From contig CAYPDQ010000004.1 of NCBI GenBank assembly GCA_964409535.1, forward strand, positions 1 through 48,273: a stretch of 48,273 bases of DNA, written 5' to 3'. Within the stretch, counting starts at the first letter, position 1, and every line of letters starts with the position of its first letter. Shown one piece after another: positions 38,768 through 47,027 of the stretch. Under the pieces are notes generated by a model. That model did not search any database. It had not been told where the DNA came from and saw nothing but the letters and a program-made list of their open reading frames with translations. This stretch comes from JBBUAX01 sp964409535. Lineage in GTDB: Bacteria; Patescibacteriota; Minisyncoccia; UBA6257; 2-01-FULL-56-20. The position numbers were made by a program, and so were the translations under genes.

Positions 38768-39814
38768 CTAAAAATTTGTTTTAATCCCAAGCAACCGGTC
38801 GGTTTTTCGAATTGACTTTTCTGGGTCTGACTCTTTGCCCATCAGGGCACGGATGGCATCTATGTTTTCTGGAATGACGACGGCTTCGTTGTGAACTTGG
38901 TAGATGAACACTAGCTCCGTCCCATCCACGGTCAAAATGTCTTCCCACAGTGCCACTTCCCACATGTCGTTGCGTGGCCGACCCAAATCCCGCATCAACT
39001 CGATTACGGAATTAAGCCCGGCGAAACCGTCCGAGTTTTTGACAAGAATCACCCGCGATGTGCGGCGGTAAAGTTCGATGATTTCTTCTTTGCTCGCGCG
39101 CCGGGTCAACTCCATGAATACCGTGTGCATATGGCTTAAGTTGAACGGGCCGGCAGAAGCGACGGTAACAATATCCACATCGGGCAGAATCGTTTTGACG
39201 TCTGGCCCCTGATGGGAAGGGATGTCTTTTTCCGGCAGGACAGTATTTATCATCCCGGTTTTGTGAGACTCCCAAGGGTCGGCTCCCCGCCTGAACAGGA
39301 CCGCCCGCACCCGCTTGACCAATCTTTCTTTGTGGAGCGCGTGAATGATCCTCGTTAGACCGGTCGTATTGCAAGAAACACACCGTGCCGAATTTTTGCC
39401 AAGTGCTTCCCGGTAATTGGCTTGCGCGACAAAGGATAGATTGGTCAGTTCATGTTTTTCTCCGCCTTGGAAAATGGACTTTATCCCCGCCTGGTCGTAG
39501 ATAAGTTTGTTTTTGGCCCCGATTCCTTTGGGCGTAGCGTCCACGACAACATCAACCTTCCCAAGCAAATCTGCCAAGATACCCATTGCAGGGATGTCCG
39601 CTTCTTTCATCTTGGCAAGCGCCTCGGCATTCGAGCCATATACGGCGTAGCCTTTTCGCGACGCCATGCGGATTCGCCAATCCGTTCCGACATCGGCAAC
39701 GCCGACGAGCTCCATATCGTCCTGCAGCGACACCGCATCCGCAACCCGTTTCCCGATAACGCCGTAGCCGTTCACGCCCACCTTTACTTTCTCAGATTCT
39801 TTTAACGCTCGCAT
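38768..39814 (-). CDS. Archaeal-type glyceraldehyde-3-phosphate dehydrogenase
   Basis: 348 residues. KVKVGVNGYGVIGKRVADAV is the nucleotide-binding start. The active site reads SARCVSCNTTGLTRI, with Cys148 in the SCNTT context of the type II (archaeal) enzymes. FRRGADPWESHKTGMINTV and GPDVKTILPDVDIVTVASAG are further class markers. Archaeal enzymes work in glycolysis with NADP or NAD. Most bacteria use the unrelated class I enzyme, so this gene suggests ancient transfer; some CPR lineages are known to carry it. Confidence 0.95.
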   Translation of the reverse strand: MRALKESEKVKVGVNGYGVIGKRVADAVSLQDDMELVGVADVGTDWRIRMASRKGYAVYGSNAEALAKMKEADIPAMGILADLLGKVDVVVDATPKGIGAKNKLIYDQAGIKSIFQGGEKHELTNLSFVAQANYREALGKNSARCVSCNTTGLTRIIHALHKERLVKRVRAVLFRRGADPWESHKTGMINTVLPEKDIPSHQGPDVKTILPDVDIVTVASAGPFNLSHMHTVFMELTRRASKEEIIELYRRTSRVILVKNSDGFAGLNSVIELMRDLGRPRNDMWEVALWEDILTVDGTELVFIYQVHNEAVVIPENIDAIRALMGKESDPEKSIRKTDRLLGIKTNF

Positions 39815-39837
39815 AATTTGATAACTGCGGCCCTAGC

Positions 39838-39872
39838 TTTCTCGGGGCTGGGTTTTACCCCGCCCCGAGAAA
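39838..39872 (-). terminator. Hairpin after the SPW gene
   Basis: TTTCTCGGGGC pairs perfectly with GCCCCGAGAAA, around a GGG-TTTTA-CCC inner part. It lies between the SPW gene stop and the GAPDH start, so it may separate them. Confidence 0.7.
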
Positions 39873-39881
39873 GCACTTGCA

Positions 39882-40046
39882 TTAAGCTGATTTCTTTGAG
39901 AGGGCGTACCCTCCGGTTGCCAGAACAACCAACCCCAAGATGATGTCGTTCCAAAGAGCACCGGCAACGCCTGCATACCCCAAAGCGAATGGGGCAACAA
40001 TCAACCAAATACCCGCAACGATACATATCCAACCACAGGTTTTCAT
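39882..40046 (-). CDS. SPW-repeat small membrane protein
   Basis: 54 residues, two transmembrane helices: CGWICIVAGIWLIVAPFALG and ILGLVVLATGGYAL, joined by AGALWND. The W...G-x-WL...aPf...wNd...G pattern is that of the SPW family, here one repeat. Function unknown. ATG at 40046, no Shine-Dalgarno. Confidence 0.75.
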   Translation of the reverse strand: MKTCGWICIVAGIWLIVAPFALGYAGVAGALWNDIILGLVVLATGGYALSKKSA

Positions 40047-40092
40047 GGTTCTGTTCAACTAACTATTGGTTAATGGTTTCGACCTTTATGAT

Positions 40093-42015
40093 TCAGCATC
40101 GGCATAATTTAAGAACTTCTAAAAGTTTTTGGAGCTCTAAACTTGCCGCCCCCACTACTTTGTCAGCTCCTCCATAATACACGAAAAGTTTTTTACCGAC
40201 GAGCGCTGCGCCGCATGGAAAAACCACGTTGGCAACTATCCCCTCTTTTTCATACGGAGTTTCCGGTTCAAAGATCGGGTAATCGGTTCGGCCGATAACT
40301 TTGAGAGGATTGCGCAGATCGGCCAATATCGCTCCGACGCGATAAACACCATCTTCTTCCGAAACTCCATGATAGAGCAAGACCCAGCCTTCGGCGGTTT
40401 TGATCGGCGGTGCGGCAGTACCTACTTTTCTTGAGTCCCACCATCCTTTTCTCGGTCTTATCCACCGGTATTCTTCAAGCCAACTTGTTCCGTCAAAACC
40501 CAGAGTTTTATTAAAAGAGAGATCGATGTCGTCGCCGCTACGGTGAATAATAAGATATTTCCCGTTTATTTTTTCCGGAAACATAGCCGCGTCCTTGTCA
40601 TCCAAGTCGGGAGGAGAAATAAGTACAGGACGCTCCCAATTCCACTTGCGGTTCACAAAATCTTCCGCCTGAATGGAAGATAAAGCTACGCGTGGCGGAT
40701 TTTGTCCGTCAAAGGCGGTGTAAAACAGATAAATCCGGTTACCGACTTTTACAAGACGCGGATCTTCCGCGCCAGAGTTGCCGCCGGGCTGCAGTTTTTG
40801 TTCAAACTTTTCTCGGGGAACGTAAGCCGGTTCCGGAGAGCGATAATCTATGCGGGCGCCATTTTGGCTCGACGCGTAGCCGAAAACCGAAGTATTGTCT
40901 TCAGACATTGCCCGATACAAAAGGTGAACTCTTCCGTCGAGGTAAATGGCCGCCGGATTAAAAGCGGCTTTTGCCTCCCAGGGATGGTTTTTGAGAGGCT
41001 GGATTGTCGGGTTTTCCTTGGCCCTATCCAGATTTATAATTCTCTTTTCTTTCCCAAGCAGTTGTTTCAGAAATGAACCAAGCTCTATCTTGGCTAAACA
41101 GCAAGTAGTGTCAGCCGCGCCGTAGTAAAGATTTATCCAACCCTTGTCTATAGTTGCCCCCGCAGGAAAAATTACGTTCGGCACCATCCCATGTTTTTCA
41201 TAGTATTCTTCCGGAGAGAGAATGGGAAAATCGGTTCTGGCTACAATTTTAAGAGGATTGTCTAAATCTAATAATGCCGCTTCAACGCCAAAAGATCTTT
41301 GGGCTGAAAAGTAGTTTCTAATATAGGAATAAAGCAATAGCCAGCCGTATTTTGTTTTTAGCGGCGGTGCTCCCACTTCAATGTGGTCCTGCGGCCGGCG
41401 CTCAAGCGGCAAAGAATACTTTTCAAAATCTTGATGCCATTTTTTCCAATAGGCTTCCCTCCAAACATCTTCTTCTTTATCAAAAGAAGCCAGGCATATC
41501 TTGGCCGGCGGCTGATCGGTGTGCACAGTCAAAACCGCCCATATTTTTTTGCCGATTTTCCCGGGGAAAAGCGCCATTGCCTTAGCGTTGAAAGGAGTAA
41601 CGAGATGCTTTTCCTCAATTTTATCCAGATCCTTGCTAAGGGCTAGTCCAACCCTAATGGTTTCGGCTTGAGGAGGCCAACTTCCGAGCGCGGTGTAAAA
41701 AATGAAATACTTGCCGTTCAGTTTTGTTATCCGCGGGTCTTCACAACCAAACCTTTCCCATTCGTACTCCGGCACGATAAATCGTCTGCGATTGCTGAAG
41801 TTGGCGCCATCTCGGCTTTCGGCAATGCCAATATCGGAGACCGTAAGTTTTGTCTTCGCTACACTGTGATAGTGAGGCAGAGAAACGGCGCGGTATAGAA
41901 GAAATGTTTTACTTCCCTTTTTTACCGGACAACCATTAAAAACCGCCTCTGCTTCCCAGGATTGATCTTTATTCGGCGTCAATATCGGATTTTTTTCAAA
42001 TCGCTCAACGATCAT
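40093..42015 (-). CDS. Two fused GH130-type glycoside phosphorylase/hydrolase modules
   Basis: 640 residues made of two five-bladed propeller modules, about 1-330 and 335-640. Module 1 has NPILTPNKDQSWEAEAVFN, FGCEDPRITKLNGKYFIFYT, HIEVGAPPLKTKYGWLLLY and VPNVIFPAGA. Module 2 has NPTIQPLKNHPWEAKAAFNP, GAEDPRLVKVGNRIYLFYTA and VGTAAPPIKTAEGWVLLYHG. The ED-P-R and G-PP-ikt-GWLllYhg motifs define GH130, whose members phosphorolyse or hydrolyse beta-mannosides. Double-module fusion is unusual. No signal peptide, so cytoplasmic. It overlaps the upstream gene by 4 bases (ATGA), so translation is coupled. Confidence 0.93.
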   Translation of the reverse strand: MIVERFEKNPILTPNKDQSWEAEAVFNGCPVKKGSKTFLLYRAVSLPHYHSVAKTKLTVSDIGIAESRDGANFSNRRRFIVPEYEWERFGCEDPRITKLNGKYFIFYTALGSWPPQAETIRVGLALSKDLDKIEEKHLVTPFNAKAMALFPGKIGKKIWAVLTVHTDQPPAKICLASFDKEEDVWREAYWKKWHQDFEKYSLPLERRPQDHIEVGAPPLKTKYGWLLLYSYIRNYFSAQRSFGVEAALLDLDNPLKIVARTDFPILSPEEYYEKHGMVPNVIFPAGATIDKGWINLYYGAADTTCCLAKIELGSFLKQLLGKEKRIINLDRAKENPTIQPLKNHPWEAKAAFNPAAIYLDGRVHLLYRAMSEDNTSVFGYASSQNGARIDYRSPEPAYVPREKFEQKLQPGGNSGAEDPRLVKVGNRIYLFYTAFDGQNPPRVALSSIQAEDFVNRKWNWERPVLISPPDLDDKDAAMFPEKINGKYLIIHRSGDDIDLSFNKTLGFDGTSWLEEYRWIRPRKGWWDSRKVGTAAPPIKTAEGWVLLYHGVSEEDGVYRVGAILADLRNPLKVIGRTDYPIFEPETPYEKEGIVANVVFPCGAALVGKKLFVYYGGADKVVGAASLELQKLLEVLKLCRC

Positions 42016-42629
42016 ATTATTTTTTTCTTCGACTTTCCAAAATAGACCTTAAACTTTTTAATGCCGCATATGGCTAGGGCAATTGTCCGCATGCATCCAT
42101 CGTCTATATCTCCTCTTGTTTTGGTCCTGCACAAACTTCGCCCACGTGTTCCGGTGTTACTCGTAAATACAATCGGAAACAGCCTCTTCTCTTTAACAAT
42201 GATGTCTGAAAATTCCATAATTCTCGGGATTGCTCTTTTCGAACGGGCGCGAATTCTGGTGCTATTGATCTTTAAACCCTTCTTTACATAACTCGCCGTC
42301 TTATTGAGATTGCAACAGGTCCATTCGGGCGGGAGACCTCCGGCACGTCTCCATACCCCAAGTTCCTTTGAGGACATACTTACCAAATACCACTTCGAAT
42401 TGTTATAAGCATTGGCCCTTTTGAGGTATTCTTTCGCAATAATTCTATCAAGTTGTCTTTCGTTAAGCGCGTTTACTGTTCTCTTTGATCGTTTTAATTT
42501 TGTCAAAAATTCCTTTCTAGTTAGTATTGGCAAATATCTTTGTCTTTTCCTGTGCGACAAACGCATCTTTTGAGCTGTTACAAAAGCGCGTTTAACTTCA
42601 ATCCGACTAACTTTGCGTATTATTTTCAT
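42012..42629 (-). CDS. Basic protein of unknown function between GH130 genes
   Basis: 205 residues, strongly basic at both ends (KMRLSHRKRQRYLPILTRKE, KKFKVYFGKSKKK). No membrane segment. The C-terminal RGDIDDGCMRTIALAICGIK then FKVYFG resembles the D-G-x-x-R-x-x-A...lG pattern of ParB/sulfiredoxin-like folds, where Asp and Arg bind a nucleotide or phosphate; this is weak. Translation is coupled to the double GH130 by an ATGA overlap, so a shared role in sugar or glycan metabolism is possible. Confidence 0.7.
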   Translation of the reverse strand: MKIIRKVSRIEVKRAFVTAQKMRLSHRKRQRYLPILTRKEFLTKLKRSKRTVNALNERQLDRIIAKEYLKRANAYNNSKWYLVSMSSKELGVWRRAGGLPPEWTCCNLNKTASYVKKGLKINSTRIRARSKRAIPRIMEFSDIIVKEKRLFPIVFTSNTGTRGRSLCRTKTRGDIDDGCMRTIALAICGIKKFKVYFGKSKKKII

Positions 42630-42649
42630 GTCTCGATAATTTTCAGTAA

Positions 42650-43726
42650 CTACCTTCGCTTCAAAGGTTTTGTTTTAAGTTTCGGCCTGACGTCTTTCAT
42701 GAGTGATTTCAAAAATTCTTCTAGGCCGGCATAAGCGACGCCAACATAACTATCCGATGCCCCATAGTAAACCAAAAGTTCTCCGTTTTTGACAACCGCT
42801 CCGGTCACATACACCACACCGGCTTTAAACCCGCTGTTTTCGTAATTTTCCTCCGGCTCCAAAACCGGCTCTTCAGATCGATGAAGAATTTTCGTTGGAT
42901 TGTCTAAATCAAGGAGCATAACCCCGGCTTTGTATTTGCCAGGATCATTTTCATCCATCGCCTGGTAAAATAAGAGCCACCCTGCCGTTGTTTTAATCGG
43001 CGGCGCGCCCGCGCCCCTTATCCAGTTATCCCAGCAATTTTTTCTCCGGAAGTTGCCTTCATAATAACTCTCTATAAATTCTCCTTCTTTGAACTCAAGT
43101 GTGTCGCGAAAAGCAATGGCTACTTCAGGGCAAATGCTGTGAAGAATTGCATAGCGGCCGCCTATTTTTTCCGGGAAGATAACCCAGTTTTTGTGAACTT
43201 CGCCGGGGTTGGAAATCAATTTGGGCGGTTTCCACACCCATTTTTTATTAAGAAAATCAGCAACTTTAATTGAAGTAAGGGCAATGCCCAGTCCGCTGTC
43301 GCAGGCGGTATACGTCATATACAAAACATCTTCTTTATTGACCCGCACAATGCGCGGATCCTCGGCGCCGCCAAAACTGCCGCCGGAAAAGTAGGAAAAA
43401 ACGTTAAAAGACGGGATTTTTACCTCGTGTTCATATATCGGATAAGGAAGCCTTTCATCAATATGAAAGCCGCCTTCCGAAGCCGCGTATCCAAAACGGG
43501 AAATCCCGTCTTCGCCGATTGCCCTGTAAAGAAAATGAATTTTATCTTTAAGCAAAATTACTCCGGGATTAAAAGTCTGCCACGCTTCCCAACCGTTTTC
43601 TCGGTTTGGCGAAATTATCGGGTTTTCTGTAAATTTGACTAACCCGGAATCGATTTTTTTCTTCCGTCTGGGCGCGGCTCGTCTCCTGCTCTTTAATGTT
43701 TTTTGGGGTTTTATCGCCTTCTTCAT
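42650..43726 (-). CDS. GH130-type glycoside phosphorylase/hydrolase
   Basis: 358 residues, one propeller module after a basic N-terminus (KKAIKPQKTLKSRRRAAPRR). Motifs: NPIISPNRENGWEAWQTFNP, FGGAEDPRIVRVNKEDVLYM, GAGAPPIKTTAGWLLFYQAM and KAGVVYVTGAV. More like module 2 of the 40093 product than module 1. The basic extension may bind nucleic acid or membrane lipids. 20 bases upstream of the basic unknown gene. Confidence 0.92.
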   Translation of the reverse strand: MKKAIKPQKTLKSRRRAAPRRKKKIDSGLVKFTENPIISPNRENGWEAWQTFNPGVILLKDKIHFLYRAIGEDGISRFGYAASEGGFHIDERLPYPIYEHEVKIPSFNVFSYFSGGSFGGAEDPRIVRVNKEDVLYMTYTACDSGLGIALTSIKVADFLNKKWVWKPPKLISNPGEVHKNWVIFPEKIGGRYAILHSICPEVAIAFRDTLEFKEGEFIESYYEGNFRRKNCWDNWIRGAGAPPIKTTAGWLLFYQAMDENDPGKYKAGVMLLDLDNPTKILHRSEEPVLEPEENYENSGFKAGVVYVTGAVVKNGELLVYYGASDSYVGVAYAGLEEFLKSLMKDVRPKLKTKPLKRR

Positions 43727-43728
43727 GC

Positions 43729-43929
43729 TTAGTGATGTTTACCGCGATTCCCGTCGTCGTTTTTCGCGAAAACGTGGGAAAGGGAAAAAACGATAATAAG
43801 CGAGAGAACAAAGACCCAAATTGCTCCCAGATAGACGTCAAGCCGTATGCTCCCCGGTTTCAGCAGGGCGCCGAGAACGAAGAGGCCGGTAGCGAGTAGT
43901 GATATGATAATTGAATTTACAATTTTCAT
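43729..43929 (-). CDS. Two-helix small membrane protein
   Basis: 66 residues: helices at about 4-22 (VNSIIISLLATGLFVLGALL) and 33-54 (LGAIWVFVLSLIIVFSLSHV), then a His-containing tail (NDDGNRGKHH). Unknown; sits 13 bases after copA and 2 before the GH130 gene. Confidence 0.7.
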   Translation of the reverse strand: MKIVNSIIISLLATGLFVLGALLKPGSIRLDVYLGAIWVFVLSLIIVFSLSHVFAKNDDGNRGKHH

Positions 43930-43942
43930 GGTAATACGAATA

Positions 43943-46243
43943 TTATATTGTTTTCGGCTGCCATCGTTTCAGACGTAATGTATTCAGCGTTACCGAGACA
44001 GAGCTTAAAGCCATGAACAATGCCGCGAGTTCCGGGCTCACCAGAAGTTTAAAACTCGGATAAAGAATGCCGGCCGCGATGGGAACGCCAAGCGTGTTGT
44101 ACACAAATGCCCAGAAAAGATTCTCCTTGATCTTTCTCATTGTCGCCCTGCTTAAATCAAAAGAGTGGATAACGTCGCGCAGGTCATCTTTTACCAGCAC
44201 TATCTGCCCGGCCTCCTTGGCAATATCCGAACCCGAACCGATGGCGATCCCGGCGTCGGCCTGCGTCAGGGCCGGCGCGTCGTTGATGCCGTCGCCGACC
44301 ATAGCAACCCTTTTGCCGTCTTTCTGAAGTTTTTTAATTTCATCCGCCTTATGCTCGGGCAGAACTTCTGCCAAAAATTCAGAAATGCCGACCTTCTCCG
44401 CGATGGCGCGCGCGGTTCTCGAATTATCGCCAGTGAGCATAACGACGCGCATGCCGAGTTCTTTCAACTTAATCACCGCCTGCGCTGAATTTTCTTTGAG
44501 CGTATCGGCCACGCCGATAAATCCTTTAACCGCTCCGTCAATCGAGAGGAGCATCACCGTTTTGCCTTCTGCTTCAAACTTTTCTATTTTTGCCAGATCG
44601 ACCTCCGGCAGAGAAATATTTTTATCCGTCATCAATTTTCGATTGCCGAGGTAAACCCGTTTTACGCCAAGCCGCACCTCAATACCCTCGCCGGGAATCG
44701 CTTTGAAATCAGAGATGGTTTCAAATGGCAATTTTTTCTCCTCCGCCGCCTTGACGATTGCTTCGCCCAACGGGTGCTCCGACCCTTTTTCCGCCGAGGC
44801 GGCCAGCCGCAAAACTTCGGTTTCCGGTAAATCCGAAACGCTATGAACGTCGGTAAGGGATGGACGGCCCTTGGTTAGGGTGCCGGTTTTATCAAGAACG
44901 ATGGTGTCAATTTTTGATGTCCGTTCCAGGGCGTCTCCTCCGCGGATCAAAATTCCGTTATCCGCGCCGTTAGCCGTGCCGGCCATTATGGCGCTTGGCG
45001 TTGCGAGACCCACGGCGCACGGGCAGGAAATTATGAGAACGGTAATGCTTAAAAGTATCGCGAATACCGAGATAGGAACGGACGTGAGCACGATGCTCGA
45101 CAGCAAAAATTTGCTTCCGGCGGCGAAAAAGTAGTCGTAGCCGACAAAAAACCAGAAAAGGAACACTAAGAGGGCGAGAATATGGACGATAAGAATGAAG
45201 TTCGCGGATACCTTGTCCGCCAGTTTCTGGATCTTCGGTTTGGCGAGCTGGGCTTCTTCAATAAAGGCAATGATCTGAGAAAGCATCGTGTCTTTCCCTA
45301 CCTTTACCGCCTCGAATTTTATTAAGCCGCTTCTGTTGATAGTAGCGCCGATAACGGGATCGCCGGCTTTTTTATCAACCGGCACGCTCTCGCCGGTGAT
45401 CATTGACTCGTCAACGGCCGAATATCCTTCGTGGATAACACCGTCAACCGGTATTTTTTCACCCGGTTTAACGACCACAATATCGCCAACCACGATGGAA
45501 TCAATGGGAATGGTTTCTTCCTTTCCGTTTCTTATCACTCTAGCGTTTTTTGCCTTGAGCCCCATTAATTTTTTAATAGCTTCTGAAGCTCTTCCCCGAG
45601 TCAAAGCCTCCAGATAGCGTCCTAAAACCAAAAAGGCGATAAGCAGCGCGGCGGTCTCGAAAAACGCCACCTCCGGCCCGCCGAATCCGGCTTTGGGAAA
45701 GAGAGTGTTGGTTATTCCCAAAAGATAGGCCGCGCCGGTGCCGGTGGCGACCAATAAGTTCATGTCCGTAAAACCGTGCTTTAATCCGCGCCACGTGCCG
45801 CGGAAAAACTGCCAACCTGGGCCGAACATCAGCGGGGTTGTTAGGAGCCAAAGAAAATAGCTGTTGGCAAAAAATTCCGGCACAAACGAACTCAAAATCC
45901 AATACTCCCGGAAGGTGCCAAGCATCACCGGAATGGCAATGAGCCAGGAGATGATGGTGTAGTTTCTTTGGCGCCTTACTTCTTCTTGATGAATTTTCGC
46001 TTCTTTATCTACTGCGGATTCTTCCGCTTCGGCAAAAGCTTTGTAGCCGAGCTGGGTGGTGATTTTTTGAGCCAACTCCGCGCTTGTGGTAACGCTTGCG
46101 TCAACTTCAATAAAAGCCTTTTCCAGCGGAAAACTCACCTCTCCGGACTTTACGCCGGGAAGCGTTTTGACGAACCCTTCAATGTTCCGCGCGCAGCTTA
46201 CGCATGTCATTCCCTCAATATTAATTTGTATTTTTTGAGCCAT
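43943..46243 (-). CDS. copA: Copper-exporting P1B-1 ATPase
   Basis: 766 residues. One heavy-metal-associated domain at the N-terminus (EGMTCVSCARNIEGF, Cys14 and Cys17), eight predicted helices, the metal-path motif ISCPCAVGLATPSA, TGES actuator loop, phosphorylation site DKTGTLTKG, nucleotide site GSEHPLGEA and hinge GDGINDAP. All residues for Cu(I) export are present. A promoter with G/C-tract repeats typical of copper-sensor operators lies upstream. Confidence 0.96.
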   Translation of the reverse strand: MAQKIQINIEGMTCVSCARNIEGFVKTLPGVKSGEVSFPLEKAFIEVDASVTTSAELAQKITTQLGYKAFAEAEESAVDKEAKIHQEEVRRQRNYTIISWLIAIPVMLGTFREYWILSSFVPEFFANSYFLWLLTTPLMFGPGWQFFRGTWRGLKHGFTDMNLLVATGTGAAYLLGITNTLFPKAGFGGPEVAFFETAALLIAFLVLGRYLEALTRGRASEAIKKLMGLKAKNARVIRNGKEETIPIDSIVVGDIVVVKPGEKIPVDGVIHEGYSAVDESMITGESVPVDKKAGDPVIGATINRSGLIKFEAVKVGKDTMLSQIIAFIEEAQLAKPKIQKLADKVSANFILIVHILALLVFLFWFFVGYDYFFAAGSKFLLSSIVLTSVPISVFAILLSITVLIISCPCAVGLATPSAIMAGTANGADNGILIRGGDALERTSKIDTIVLDKTGTLTKGRPSLTDVHSVSDLPETEVLRLAASAEKGSEHPLGEAIVKAAEEKKLPFETISDFKAIPGEGIEVRLGVKRVYLGNRKLMTDKNISLPEVDLAKIEKFEAEGKTVMLLSIDGAVKGFIGVADTLKENSAQAVIKLKELGMRVVMLTGDNSRTARAIAEKVGISEFLAEVLPEHKADEIKKLQKDGKRVAMVGDGINDAPALTQADAGIAIGSGSDIAKEAGQIVLVKDDLRDVIHSFDLSRATMRKIKENLFWAFVYNTLGVPIAAGILYPSFKLLVSPELAALFMALSSVSVTLNTLRLKRWQPKTI

Positions 46244-46285
46244 GACTACGTAAATTGATTATCATTGTCCGGCTTCTATAGATAG

Positions 46286-46320
46286 GATATACCCCCATCC
46301 CCTATTCTGTCAAGGGGGTG
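46286..46320 (-). promoter_or_regulatory. copA promoter with possible copper-sensor operator
   Basis: TTGACA (46308-46313), 16-base spacer, TATATC (46286-46291). ACCCCC (46315-46320 on minus) and GGGGGT are inverted around the -35 and spacer, and GGGGATGGGGGTAT resembles CsoR-type operators. No CsoR or CueR gene is in the window. Confidence 0.5.
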
Positions 46321-46323
46321 TGG

Positions 46324-47019
46324 TCAAGTTTTTATCTTTCGCCACGCGAAGTGCTCATAAATGCCTGACCACAAAAACCCGAAGCTTAGTCCGAAGAGCA
46401 GCTCTTCGAGCGGCACGCCCAAAATCAAAATTCCCGAAATAACTTCCAAATTCCAAACCCGTTCCACGTAGCCGGGGTAGAGCGCGATCAAAGTCAAAAA
46501 GTAGGCAAAGTAAAGCCCCAGAAAAAGAAGGGCGCCTATAAGCATTTTCTTTTTGAGGTCCGGCCGGCAATACCAGGCGAAAAGACCCCCTAAAACCATG
46601 GCGATCTCGGCCGAGTATATGGGATTCAAGTCAGTCGCTACGAGTAAGAGAATGAAGATCACCGGCGCAGAAAGTATTGCCCAGACGTGGTACCGATGGC
46701 GCGGACTTAGCCGTTCTTGCGGGGACATAGTCCGGTGTCCGCTCCGGAAGATCCACTCATAGAGCACGGCCGCAATGCCGCCGGCGCCGAATGAGAAGAT
46801 CAAACTTTCAATGTCAAACCCGGTCCGGAGCGCCAGGTTGAACAAGGACGGCGGAGACCAGTATTCCGGCACAAAAAAGGGTTCGGTCAAACCGGCAAGC
46901 GAGGTCCATAAGCTCACAACGAGCATCTCGCGTTTTTTGTCTTTGGTATCCAGCGCAAAATAGATCACGAGCCAGATCGCGATAAGTATCAAGCTCCAGA
47001 CGAGCCAAGCGTATTGCAT
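46324..47019 (-). CDS. Lycopene cyclase domain protein
   Basis: 231 residues with six to seven membrane helices. I start at ATG 47019 (MQYAWLVWSLIL); a longer frame to 47142 adds 41 residues with no membrane character. Two related copies of the carotenoid-cyclase motif are visible: FDIESLIFSFGAGGIAAVLY and VPLEELLFGLSFGFLWSGIY, each with the acidic pair. This is the small-subunit CrtY/CarR-type domain that cyclises lycopene ends. FFVPEYWSPPSLF is also typical. Other carotenoid genes are not in the window. It lies 8 bases after the cyclopropane synthase gene. Confidence 0.82.
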   Translation of the reverse strand: MQYAWLVWSLILIAIWLVIYFALDTKDKKREMLVVSLWTSLAGLTEPFFVPEYWSPPSLFNLALRTGFDIESLIFSFGAGGIAAVLYEWIFRSGHRTMSPQERLSPRHRYHVWAILSAPVIFILLLVATDLNPIYSAEIAMVLGGLFAWYCRPDLKKKMLIGALLFLGLYFAYFLTLIALYPGYVERVWNLEVISGILILGVPLEELLFGLSFGFLWSGIYEHFAWRKIKT

Positions 47020-47027
47020 AGCAGGTT

